From assembly GCA_012329085.1 (NCBI GenBank), contig JAAXQB010000163.1, forward strand, positions 1 to 10,109: DNA of 10,109 nt, in the 5' to 3' direction. Below the pieces are notes generated by a model that made no database searches, was not told where the DNA came from, and saw nothing but the letters and a program-made list of their open reading frames with translations. Made by a program: the position numbers and the translations under genes. The stretch's first letter is position 1; every line of letters begins with the position of its first letter. Shown in pieces: positions 1 to 6,266 of this stretch. This DNA is from Methanosarcinales archaeon (GTDB taxonomy: Archaea; Halobacteriota; Methanosarcinia; Methanosarcinales; Methanosarcinaceae).

Positions 1-240
1 AAAAATTAAAAATGGATTCGATTATTGGTTCACATTTATCACTCATATAGGTGTAGAATCCACCAATAATAGAGCTGAAAGGGCACTTCGTGAACATGTT
101 GTTTAAGCGTTAGATAGTGGGAACGCATGCGAAATGAGAAATGTACAATGATCCATGAACGGCTTATGACTGTGTTTGCAACATGGGTGCAACAAGGATA
201 TAATAGCCTTCAAATGATGAAGAGTATGCTTAGTAGCTAA
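1..240 (+). pseudogene. IS66-family transposase, decayed C-terminal remnant
   Basis: The frame starting at base 2 reads a stretch ending VESTNNRAERALREHVV, which contains the TNNxAERALR block around the last catalytic glutamate of IS66-type DDE transposases, and then hits TAA at 104-106. Similarity resumes in another frame (IVGT near 114-125) and again in frame 1 from about 127 (RNEK, then IHERLMTVFATWVQQGYNS) up to a natural TAA at 238-240. One in-frame stop and two frame changes within about 25 bases mean it cannot make a working protein. The 5' part lies outside the window, so the size of the original element is unknown. Family assignment rests on motif recall. An IS66 origin is the best reading, and inactivity is directly visible. 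Confidence 0.75.
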
Positions 241-300
241 ACACACACCTTATTTTAAATAATTATTTTTCGTATTTCATAACCACATCTTGTTTTTTAT

Positions 301-352
301 AGCACATTCATAATGAATGAGCGTTTGCTCATTTGGAACAAATAATAGTTAT
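301..352 (+). repeat. Intergenic hairpin repeat upstream of purB
   Basis: This is a copy of the dispersed hairpin family. The first hairpin has arms CATTCAT and ATGAATG around a single base (305-319), flanked by AGC and GAGCGTT. A second, weaker unit GCTCATTTGGAACAAAT follows directly. It is the only recognisable structure in the 262-base spacer between the transposase remnant and purB, apart from the promoter-like AT-rich sequence. Confidence 0.7.
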
Positions 353-437
353 TTGATAGAAATTAAAATTAATTATATTTTATTATATCAATGATATACA
401 ATACATATTAACATTTAAAAGTATTAAAACTTAACTA

Positions 438-461
438 TTATATAGGTTCCATGCCATATAA
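438..461 (+). promoter_or_regulatory. Candidate purB promoter (two TATA-like boxes)
   Basis: TTATATAG at 438-445 and CATATAA at 455-461 resemble archaeal TATA boxes. With initiation about 25 bases downstream, they would give 5' leaders of roughly 36 or 20 bases. The region is AT-rich, so the exact box is uncertain. Confidence 0.35.
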
Positions 462-489
462 TCGAATGTAAAAATAAATAATTAAATTT

Positions 490-495
490 AAGGAA
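490..495 (+). promoter_or_regulatory. Weak ribosome binding site for purB
   Basis: AAGGAA lies 7 bases before the ATG at 503. It is a partial Shine-Dalgarno match and supports this start. Most other genes in the window lack one. Confidence 0.4.
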
Positions 496-502
496 TTTAA
501 AA

Positions 503-1858
503 ATGGAACACAGATCAATTCACCCAATAGACTATCGATACGGCACAGAAGAAATGAAACGAATATGGGGCACAGAATATCGTTTAAGAAAAGTACTTGA
601 AGTTGAAGCTGCATTAGCAAAAGCTGAAAGTTTTGTAGGACTTATCCCAAAAGAATCCGCAGAAAAAATAAATCAACAAATTGATTCTGTAAAATTATCA
701 CGAGTTATGGAAATCGAAGACGAAATTCAACACGATATGATGGCAGTTGTACTTGCATTATCTGAACAATGCGGAGATGATGGTAAATGGGTACATTTTG
801 GTGCCACTTCAAATGATATATTGGATACAGCAACTGCTCTGCAAATTAAAGGTTCTATTGAAATCATGGAAAAAAAAATAAAATTCCTTCTTAAAATACT
901 TTTAATACAAGCAGAAAATCATAAAAAACTTGTGTGTGCAGGTCGTACTCATGGGCAAATTGGAGTTCCCACAACATATGGATTAAGATTTGCAATATGG
1001 GCATCTGAAATTGCACGGCATATAGAACGATTGTATGAACTTAAACCAAGACTTGCAGTAGGTCAAATGACAGGTGCTGTTGGAACACAAGCCGCATTTA
1101 GAGGAAATGGAATTGAAATTCAGAAGAAAACAATGGAATATCTTGGAATAAATTCTGTTGAAGTCTCAAATCAAATAATTCAAAGAGATAGACATGCCGA
1201 ATTTGTTTTATGGATGGCAAATACTGTGACAACACTTGATAAAATCGCAATTGCAATTAGAACACTCCAACGAACTGAAATTGCAGAAGTTGAAGAATCT
1301 TTTGGTAAAAAACAGGTTGGTTCATCTACAATGCCACATAAACGAAATCCAATCAAATCTGAACAAATTTCAGGACTTGCAAGAATTGTAAGAGCAATGG
1401 TTATGCCTGCCCTTGAAAATAATACTTTATGGGATGAGAGAGATCTTACAAACTCTTCGTGTGAGCGAGTTGTATTTCCAGAAAGTTGTGTTCTTACGGA
1501 TCATATTTTAAATCTTGGAATTACAGTTATTGAAAATTTAAAATTCCATCCTGAAAATATTATAAAAAATCTTGAAATACTAAATGGTTTAAATATGGGC
1601 GAAGCTGTTATGATTGAGCTTTCGATGAAAGGAATCGGACGACAAAAGGCACATGAACTTGTAAGAGTTGCTGCAATGGAAGCTTATGAAACAAAAAAGC
1701 ATTTTAAAGAAGTTCTGTTAAATTCAGAAGTTAAAAATTATTTAAACGAAGAAGAAATTAACAATCTTGTTGATCCAAATTTATATATTGGTACTGCAGT
1801 TGTACAAACAGAAAATTTAGTTAAAAATATCTCATCTACTTTTTTTAATAGCTCATGA
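503..1858 (+). CDS. purB: Adenylosuccinate lyase
   Basis: PurB catalyses two fumarate-releasing steps of purine synthesis: SAICAR to AICAR, and adenylosuccinate to AMP. It is a cytoplasmic homotetramer in known cases. The 451-residue length fits the family. Visible motifs are TSNDILDTAT near residues 102-111, GRTHGQ with H150 as the expected catalytic acid, and the superfamily signature SSTMPHKRNP at residues 274-283, whose loop serine is the expected catalytic base. The start is supported by the conserved opening IHPIDYRYGTEEM and a weak AAGGAA 7 bases upstream. The last codons and the TGA fall in a sequence resembling the dispersed repeat (AGCTCATGATTGAACGAATGA), so the extreme C-terminus NSS may derive from repeat DNA. 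The gene is monocistronic and converges with radA. Identity is very secure. Confidence 0.97.
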   Translation: MEHRSIHPIDYRYGTEEMKRIWGTEYRLRKVLEVEAALAKAESFVGLIPKESAEKINQQIDSVKLSRVMEIEDEIQHDMMAVVLALSEQCGDDGKWVHFGATSNDILDTATALQIKGSIEIMEKKIKFLLKILLIQAENHKKLVCAGRTHGQIGVPTTYGLRFAIWASEIARHIERLYELKPRLAVGQMTGAVGTQAAFRGNGIEIQKKTMEYLGINSVEVSNQIIQRDRHAEFVLWMANTVTTLDKIAIAIRTLQRTEIAEVEESFGKKQVGSSTMPHKRNPIKSEQISGLARIVRAMVMPALENNTLWDERDLTNSSCERVVFPESCVLTDHILNLGITVIENLKFHPENIIKNLEILNGLNMGEAVMIELSMKGIGRQKAHELVRVAAMEAYETKKHFKEVLLNSEVKNYLNEEEINNLVDPNLYIGTAVVQTENLVKNISSTFFNSS

Positions 1859-1966
1859 TTGAACGAATGAACAATAGAGAATATCTTTGATAGCTCATTC
1901 AGAACAAATGAGCGTTATTCGACAGTCCATTCAGAACGAATGGGTGTTAGCATATAATTTTTAAAA
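1850..1966 (+). repeat. Repeat cluster after purB: degenerate copy plus a two-hairpin composite
   Basis: A degenerate copy (1850-1872) overlaps the purB stop codon. A good hairpin follows at 1893-1913 with arms GCTCATT and AATGAGC, then a second at 1927-1943 with arms CCATTC and GAATGG around AGAAC. The cluster ends in GTGTTAGCATATAATTT (from 1944), the AT-rich tail also found at 3217, 6017-6050 (reverse) and 6305. The order hairpin, hairpin, AT-rich tail matches the composites near 3170, 6017-6090 and 6267. Confidence 0.8.
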
Positions 1967-1976
1967 ATGAGGAATT

Positions 1977-2017
1977 GGAGGTGTTATAAAACACCACCAC
2001 TTTTATTTATTTTTGTA
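1977..2017 (+). terminator. Hairpin and T-tract terminator after purB
   Basis: Arms GGTGTT (1980-1985) and AACACC (1990-1995) enclose an ATAA loop, and the stem extends by two G-C pairs past an A-A mismatch. A T-rich run at 2000-2016 follows. It lies 119 bases after the purB stop, beyond the repeat cluster. The T-rich tract, more than the hairpin, is the known archaeal termination signal. Confidence 0.55.
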
Positions 2018-2021
2018 TTAT

Positions 2022-2086
2022 ATATAATTTATAAATTATATATTTAACATTCATTCTCAAAGAGAAGGAATTAGATAAAATTTTAA
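2022..2086. repeat. AT-rich tail module, copy 1 (3' side of radA)
   Basis: About 65 bases that align with 3227-3290 on the other side of radA. Shared blocks include ATATAATTTATAAA, a TTATATA then TTAAC block, CATTCT, and TTAGA followed by AAAATTTTAA. Differences are scattered substitutions and small indels, so the copies are old or under loose constraint. The left half is nearly palindromic. Confidence 0.65.
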
Positions 2087-2145
2087 TTTTTCGTATAATT
2101 TATAGGATTGGATTATACACAGAAATAAATTCTTAATTTCTCGTT

Positions 2146-3123
2146 TTAACCTTCTCTTATACCATTTTGTGTGACTGATACCAAACACTCTCCATCAGGA
2201 AGATTTGGTGAATTCACAAGACGGACTACTCTTTTATCTCCTTTTGATTTTCTAAGATACAATCTAAATGTAGCTGTGTGTCCGATTATATGCCCTCCGA
2301 TTGGATTTGTTGGATCTCCGAAGAATGCGTCAGGTTTTGACATTACCTGATTTGTGACAAGTACAACTGCATTATGTAAATCTCCAAATCGTTGGAGTGC
2401 ATGTAAATGTTTATTAAGTTTTTGTTGCCTATCTGCAAGTGTGCCACGACCTACATATTCTGCTCTAAAATGTGCAGTCAATGAATCTACTATAAGTAAT
2501 CGAACAGGTTTTTCAGAACTTTTAATTTCATTTGCAAGATCTGATGCAGAATCTACAAGAAGAATTTGATGGTTTGAATTGTATGCTCGTGCAACATGAA
2601 TATTTTTTAAAAATTCTTCTGGGTCGCATTCAATACCATATTTTTCTGCAACGCCTTCAACCATTTGTATAATCCTTTCAGGTCTAAATGTATTTTCCGT
2701 ATCAATAAGAATTACAGAACCATCCAATCCGCCTTGTTCTAAGGTCAATTGTACATTTACAGCAAGTTGTTGCGCAAGTTGTGTTTTTCCAGATCCGAAT
2801 TCCCCATAACATTCAGTAATTGCTTGTGATTCAATTCCTCCGCCCATCATTTCATTAAATTCAGGAACACCAGTAGATAATTTATTAATATGGCTTCTTC
2901 TATCAAGTATTGCAGTACCAGATTCAAAACCACCAATATCGGCAGCATTTCTAGCTGCATTTATTATTTTTGCAGCAGTCGATTCTCCAATTTCAGCAGT
3001 ATTTGCAAGTTCAGCAGGAGATGCAACAGCAACAGATTCAACGGTGTTAAATCCTGCTTCTTTTAATTTTTCAGCAGTTGCAGGCCCTACGCCAGGTAAA
3101 TCTTCTAATAAAGTTTCAGACAT
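2146..3123 (-). CDS. radA: DNA repair and recombination protein RadA
   Basis: RadA is the archaeal RecA/Rad51 recombinase. It forms ATP-dependent filaments on single-stranded DNA and carries out strand exchange in repair and recombination. The 325-residue product has an N-terminal helix-hairpin-helix domain (about 5-60, [20 protein letters not shown]), Walker A GEFGSGKT (108-115), Walker B LLIVDSL (209-215), loop L1 near AEYVGRG (221-227) and loop L2 from [16 protein letters not shown] onward (256-277). The frame is open 35 codons further upstream to 3228, but that extension is translated repeat DNA. The family starts at [11 protein letters not shown], so ATG 3123 is chosen, and length then matches the family. 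The gene is alone on its strand here, convergent with purB. A TATA-like box formed at a repeat edge lies about 46 bases upstream. Identity is very secure. Confidence 0.97.
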   Translation of the reverse strand: MSETLLEDLPGVGPATAEKLKEAGFNTVESVAVASPAELANTAEIGESTAAKIINAARNAADIGGFESGTAILDRRSHINKLSTGVPEFNEMMGGGIESQAITECYGEFGSGKTQLAQQLAVNVQLTLEQGGLDGSVILIDTENTFRPERIIQMVEGVAEKYGIECDPEEFLKNIHVARAYNSNHQILLVDSASDLANEIKSSEKPVRLLIVDSLTAHFRAEYVGRGTLADRQQKLNKHLHALQRFGDLHNAVVLVTNQVMSKPDAFFGDPTNPIGGHIIGHTATFRLYLRKSKGDKRVVRLVNSPNLPDGECLVSVTQNGIREG

Positions 3124-3163
3124 TTTGTTTTTTCCAATTATTGTATTTAATTTTGTTTGTGGT

Positions 3164-3175
3164 TTTTTTATAGCT
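3164..3175 (-). promoter_or_regulatory. Candidate radA TATA box at a repeat edge
   Basis: On the minus strand the sequence reads GAGCTATAAAAAAA. The TATAAAAA box is centred near 3169, about 46 bases before the radA ATG, predicting a leader of about 20 bases. The GAGCTAT part is the conserved outer edge of the hairpin repeat. Confidence 0.45.
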
Positions 3176-3290
3176 CGTTCGGAACGCTCTGAGCGTTTGC
3201 TCATTTGAAATGTTCTGAGCGTTAGCATATAATTTATAAAGTTATATACTTAACACCCATTCTTTCAAAACGAGTTAGAGAAAATTTTAA
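3170..3290 (+). repeat. Composite repeat upstream of radA, with AT-rich tail copy 2
   Basis: The copy begins ATAGCTCGTTCGGAACG and contains the perfect hairpin AACGCTC-T-GAGCGTT (3183-3197), a second half-conserved unit GCTCATTTGAAATG...TGAGC (3199-3220), and the tail GTTAGCATATAATTTATAAA (3221-3240). It continues into the module AACACCCATTCTTTC...GAGTTAGAGAAAA (about 3252-3284). It is the fullest example of the composite in the window. Confidence 0.8.
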
Positions 3291-3428
3291 CTATATATAA
3301 TTTATATATTCAAGTGCAGAGAAAAATTTCTAATAGTTTAGTCTCAAAGAAAATGAGCGTTAACTCAACTCATATTCGAATCAATAAATTTAAATTATTG
3401 ACCAATCTAATATTAAAAATGAGTTTAA
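3291..3428. other. Spacer between radA and the HTH-CBS gene
   Basis: AT-rich sequence with a degenerate repeat piece (AAATGAGCGTTAACTC near 3350-3365 and ACTCATATTCGAAT near 3367-3380). No gene or convincing terminator is visible. Confidence 0.4.
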
Positions 3429-3989
3429 TCAATATTCATGCAATGTTTTAATAACATCGTATTTTGTGACAACACCTACAACACGCCCCTTTTCCATCAC
3501 CAAAACTGCAGGAATTTGTTTAAGCATTTGTGATACTATATACACCCCAGTATTTAAAGATACGGTTGGAAAAGAAGCCCCCATTATTTCACTCACTTTC
3601 ATATTAGGTGCAATTGATGTTCTATCGTTTGTCAGTGATTTGATAATCATTTCTTCTGAAATACTTCCAACAGGCACACCTTCATCTATGACAGGTATCT
3701 GTGATACTCCATGTTTTTCTATAAGTCGTGCTGCATCATCTACTGATGCAATAGATGAAATAGAAATAATAGGCGTATGCATAATATCTTTCATAAAAAC
3801 GGTTTCTTTTATTGTAGATTCAAAAGCATCAAATATTTTTTTAAGTGTTGATAGTTTTGGATCTACGCTCCCATGTTCAATGCGTGCAATAAGTGGTTGA
3901 CTTACACCTGCTTTTTTTGCAAGATTGCTTTGTGTAAGATTAAGTTCAATTCGCTTATTTTTAATATAGCTTGGAGTTGGAAGTTGCAT
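3429..3989 (-). CDS. HTH-CBS transcriptional regulator
   Basis: This 186-residue protein joins an XRE/Cro-type helix-turn-helix domain (about 8-58, with LTQSNLAKKAGVSQPLIARIE as the HTH core) to two CBS domains (about 66-120 and 130-184), a pair that normally folds into one nucleotide- or SAM-binding module. The architecture is common in archaea, usually annotated only as a predicted regulator. It probably binds DNA as a dimer and alters binding on sensing an adenosine-type ligand; the ligand and targets are unknown. A perfect inverted repeat TATTACT-ATC-AGTAATA lies 5 bases upstream of the ATG, between TATA box and start, so autorepression is a reasonable inference. The neighbours radA and the unknown gene are separated by repeat-filled spacers, so this is probably a single-gene unit. 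Confidence 0.9.
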   Translation of the reverse strand: MQLPTPSYIKNKRIELNLTQSNLAKKAGVSQPLIARIEHGSVDPKLSTLKKIFDAFESTIKETVFMKDIMHTPIISISSIASVDDAARLIEKHGVSQIPVIDEGVPVGSISEEMIIKSLTNDRTSIAPNMKVSEIMGASFPTVSLNTGVYIVSQMLKQIPAVLVMEKGRVVGVVTKYDVIKTLHEY

Positions 3990-3993
3990 AATA

Positions 3994-4010
3994 TATTACT
4001 GATAGTAATA
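3994..4010 (-). promoter_or_regulatory. Candidate operator of the HTH-CBS gene
   Basis: A perfect 7-3-7 inverted repeat, TATTACT and AGTAATA around a 3-base centre, lies just before the start codon and downstream of the TATA box. A dimeric HTH protein bound here would block initiation. Binding by the adjacent gene product is inferred from position only. Confidence 0.5.
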
Positions 4011-4013
4011 ATA

Positions 4014-4022
4014 CTATATAAT
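4014..4022 (-). promoter_or_regulatory. TATA box of the HTH-CBS gene
   Basis: Minus-strand ATTATATAG is preceded by CCAATTAA, which could act as the BRE region. Its centre is about 28 bases before the ATG, so transcription would start at or within a few bases of the start codon, giving a leaderless message. Confidence 0.5.
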
Positions 4023-4074
4023 TTAATTGGTTTTTGCAAATATTTCTTTTTTAAAAAAGCATGTGCATTATAAA

Positions 4075-4262
4075 TCTTTGATAGCTCGTTCGGAACGAAC
4101 GAGCGTTTGAAAAAATCTTTAATTTTTGATAGCTCGTTCGGAAAGCACATTCGGAACGAATGTGCGTATGAGAAAACCGAAGGTTTTCGAACGCTCTGAG
4201 CGTTTGCTCATTCTCGAAGAGAACAAGCGTTTTCCCATTTAGAATGAATGAGCGTTTTCTCG
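4075..4262 (+). repeat. Large repeat cluster with at least four hairpins
   Basis: In order: arms GCTCGTTC/GAACGAGC around GGAAC (4084-4104); a half hairpin AAAATC-TTT-AATTTTT; a partial GCTCGTTCGG (4131-4140) joined to a perfect hairpin with arms GCACATTC/GAATGTGC around GGAAC (4145-4165); GAAAACC-GAA-GGTTTTC (4172-4188); AACGCTC-T-GAGCGTT (4190-4204); then weaker units GCTCATTCTCGAAGAGAAC and CATTTAGAATGAATGAGCG. The whole 285-base spacer between the HTH-CBS and unknown genes is largely made of these. Open frames across it are translated repeats, not genes. Confidence 0.85.
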
Positions 4263-4274
4263 ATTTTATATATT

Positions 4275-4982
4275 TCAATGCAATTTCTTACCACCCTTAC
4301 ATGCTTTACATGCATCACATTTACTTGCAGACATTACGGATTGATATGACGAATCGGCATAAGATCTGCATATTGATGCAATATCAAAAATTCCAAACAT
4401 TGTTGATATTTCCTTAAAATTTGATATAAATTCAGAAAATGAAAAAGCGTAGGATTTTAGATCTTGTAATTTAGGAGTTATTTTATCGAGGGTGGAATTT
4501 TTATCAATATCGTACATATTCTCTACTGAAATATATTTTTTGGAAACTTTTTGAGTTTCAACTACTTTCATTTTCAAACTATTTAAATAATTCAATGCTT
4601 CATGATATTTTCCAGTTGGTGTGTATTTAGTTTTATTAAATTTTAATATCCATATTCCTTTCTTCTCAGTTTCTTTTGTATAAAAATTTCTTTTGTATAA
4701 AAATTCTTTAAAATCAAAATTTTTGATTGCATAATATATTTTACTCTTTTCTTGAATAGCTATCGAATTTAAAATATTTTTTTCATATATTCTAAGTTTA
4801 GCATCATTTACATTTGTTTTATAAGATACTTTTAATTCATTATCTATAATCTGCGCATATTCATTATTAACAAGATATACTAAAATAGAAAATATTGCAT
4901 CTATTTCATTAACCTTCTTTTTTTCTGATTCTGCCATAAGGTATAGTGCTTCAACTGGTCTTAATTCTTTTATTAGATTCAT
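4275..4982 (-). CDS. Hypothetical protein with C-terminal CxxCxxC cluster
   Basis: The 235-residue product is not recognised. It is lysine-rich and has no signal peptide or clear membrane segment. The N-terminal part (about 5-55, LRPVEALYLMAESEKKKVNEI...) and a later TPTGKYHEAL stretch (121-130) have the feel of winged-helix segments. The C-terminus carries CDACKAC at 222-228 (C222, C225, C228) followed by GGKK, with a further C205, which could bind a metal or anchor a complex. A distant likeness to proteins with a TIGR04222-type N-terminal region and a Gly/Cys-rich tail is possible but weak. A TATA-like box 26 bases upstream and coherent codon use support a real gene. A 17-base tandem duplication lies inside (4670-4703). 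It stands between repeat-filled spacers, so no operon partner suggests a function. Confidence 0.75.
   Translation of the reverse strand: MNLIKELRPVEALYLMAESEKKKVNEIDAIFSILVYLVNNEYAQIIDNELKVSYKTNVNDAKLRIYEKNILNSIAIQEKSKIYYAIKNFDFKEFLYKRNFYTKETEKKGIWILKFNKTKYTPTGKYHEALNYLNSLKMKVVETQKVSKKYISVENMYDIDKNSTLDKITPKLQDLKSYAFSFSEFISNFKEISTMFGIFDIASICRSYADSSYQSVMSASKCDACKACKGGKKLH
4670..4703. repeat. 17-base perfect tandem repeat inside the unknown gene
   Basis: TTTCTTTTGTATAAAAA occurs twice back to back (4670-4686 and 4687-4703). Because 17 is not a multiple of three, the two copies are read in different frames, and gain or loss of one copy would shift the reading frame. Confidence 0.85.
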
Positions 4983-5002
4983 TTTTGATAACCATTTTTA
5001 AA

Positions 5003-5012
5003 TTAAATATAA
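5003..5012 (-). promoter_or_regulatory. TATA box of the unknown gene
   Basis: Minus-strand TTATATTTAA is centred about 26 bases before the ATG at 4982, predicting a leaderless transcript. No Shine-Dalgarno sequence is seen. Confidence 0.45.
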
Positions 5013-5073
5013 TTTGTGAATGTGTGTTTTCTGAACGAAAATATGCAAACATTCAAACTTTTCAGAATACACA

Positions 5074-5200
5074 TAAACGCTCGTTCGGAACGAACGAGCT
5101 CTCCAAAGGAGTATGTGTTCTAGAAAATCTTTGATTTTCGATTGAGTTTAAGAAAATCTATGATTTTCGACAACTCATTCTCGAAAAGAATGAGCGTTAT
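5074..5200. repeat. Repeat cluster between the unknown and PHP genes
   Basis: It holds a perfect hairpin with arms GCTCGTTC/GAACGAGC around GGAAC (5079-5099), flanked by AACGCTC on its left, so in reverse polarity. Two copies of the second module follow, GAAAATC-TTT-GATTTTC (5123-5139) and GAAAATC-TAT-GATTTTC (5152-5168), then a forward hairpin with arms CTCATTCT/AGAATGAG around CGAAA (5174-5194) followed by CGTT. Confidence 0.85.
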
Positions 5201-5259
5201 TTGCATTATCTGCAGAAGGAAAATATCATTTTTCTGATTATTTTATTCAATATATAACA

Positions 5260-5898
5260 TCAATCAATAAATTTAAGAGATGCTTTTAATACTTTTTCTG
5301 CTTGGGATTTAGTAAGTCCTGCACCCATTGCAATACTTTTTGCAAACTCTTTTGTAATTAAATCGTTTGGACTGTGTGTATCTGTATTCACTATAAGTGT
5401 AGCTCCTACTTCTTGTGCAATTCTTGCTACATGCCCATTTGTTGTATTATGTCCTTTTCTGGCCGTAAGTTCAATACATACATTATTTTCTTTGGCAGCT
5501 ATTGCTTCTTCTATTGTGATAAATCCTGGATGTGCCAGAATATCAACTGCATCAAGTATTACAGCGGCTTTATTTGTTCCTTGTGCTACGGGTTCTACGA
5601 CTGTTTCACCATGCACAACTACGATATCAGCACCAAGTTTTTTTGCTTTTAAAGCTAATGGTGCGATTTTTTCAGGAGGCACATGTGTCAATTCAACTCC
5701 TGCAAATATTCGCATATCCATTATATCTTCAAGATATTTGGCTTTACATGCACCTTCTATTATATATTCTAAATTTGTATAATCTGCGTGGTCTGTTAGT
5801 GCAATAGCACGGTATCCATGCATTTTAGCTCTTCTTATTAGCTCGCTTGGTATGAGTTCTCCATCACTAAAAATTGTATGTGTGTGTAAATCAATCAT
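5260..5898 (-). CDS. PHP-domain phosphoesterase (histidinol-phosphatase-like)
   Basis: The 212-residue protein is a compact PHP domain with the expected metal ligands in order: HTH motif H5/H7, D12, D36-H37 (LTDHAD), E69 (GVEL), H96 (VVHGE), H123 (LAHPG), E143 (IELT) and D173/H175 (NTDTH). PHP enzymes use a trinuclear metal centre to hydrolyse phosphoesters. Archaeal members of this short form are usually annotated as histidinol-phosphatase-domain proteins, and a role in histidine synthesis is possible but unproved. It is not the RNase P Rpp30 type, which lacks the HTH opening. All ligands are present, so it should be active. The ATG at 5898 begins the conserved MIDLHTHT. It is divergent from guaAb across a 554-base spacer. 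The substrate is not deducible. Confidence 0.88.
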   Translation of the reverse strand: MIDLHTHTIFSDGELIPSELIRRAKMHGYRAIALTDHADYTNLEYIIEGACKAKYLEDIMDMRIFAGVELTHVPPEKIAPLALKAKKLGADIVVVHGETVVEPVAQGTNKAAVILDAVDILAHPGFITIEEAIAAKENNVCIELTARKGHNTTNGHVARIAQEVGATLIVNTDTHSPNDLITKEFAKSIAMGAGLTKSQAEKVLKASLKFID

Positions 5899-5917
5899 AA
5901 TGGTTTTTTATAAATAT

Positions 5918-5932
5918 TTTTATTTTAAAATG
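5918..5932 (-). promoter_or_regulatory. Possible TATA region of the PHP gene
   Basis: Minus-strand TTTTAAAATA is centred about 28 bases before the ATG, in the position seen for neighbouring genes. The surroundings are almost pure A/T, so the call is weak. Confidence 0.25.
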
Positions 5933-6016
5933 ATTTGAAATATATTTTGATTAAATTTATACAAAAGGACGCGCATTTATTCCAAATAAACTTATTGAAA
6001 ATTTTCTGCACATAAT

Positions 6017-6095
6017 AATTTTATAAATTATATACTAACGCTCAGAGTGTTCAATCACGAGCAAACGCTCATTTGTTCCAAATGAGCTATCAAAA
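6017..6095 (-). repeat. Composite repeat, reverse polarity
   Basis: Read on the minus strand it gives ATAGCTC, a perfect 9-3-9 hairpin with arms GCTCATTTG/CAAATGAGC (6067-6087), GTTTGCTCGTGATTGAACAC, CTGAGCGTTAG, then the tail TATATAATTTATAAAA. The order is the same as in the composites at 1890, 3170 and 6267. Confidence 0.8.
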
Positions 6096-6266
6096 AATTT
6101 AATATTTTAAGTAAATTGGTATTTTTTAATAGATAAATATTCAATGTGTTTAGGTATATTTTTTTATTAATCTATTAATCGATTGTAAAAATATTTTTTA
6201 TGTAGTTTTATAATTTTTATAATAGATATACTCTCCTTTATTAAATAAGCTTAACCTTAATATTTC
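6096..6266. other. AT-rich spacer without recognised content
   Basis: It lies between two composite repeats of opposite polarity. I see no open frame, RNA gene or hairpin that stands out from the A/T background. Confidence 0.4.

Noticed and set aside
3124..3228. 35-codon N-terminal extension of radA
   Set aside because: It translates the dispersed repeat, and the family start [11 protein letters not shown] with correct length is at 3123.
3466..3900. Plus-strand frame of 144 codons opposite the HTH-CBS gene, and similar frames opposite radA, PHP, guaAb, RaSEA and argB
   Set aside because: They are antisense shadows of conserved genes with no recognisable protein features.
4075..4262. CRISPR array
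   Set aside because: Units are palindromic, unequal in spacing and sequence, and there are no regular unique spacers or cas genes.
3902..4278. Two small minus-strand open frames of 82 and 75 codons
   Set aside because: They overlap the HTH-CBS start and the repeat cluster, and their peptides are translations of the hairpin modules.
5260..5898. RNase P subunit Rpp30
   Set aside because: That archaeal protein shares a TIM-barrel likeness but lacks the full set of PHP metal ligands seen here.
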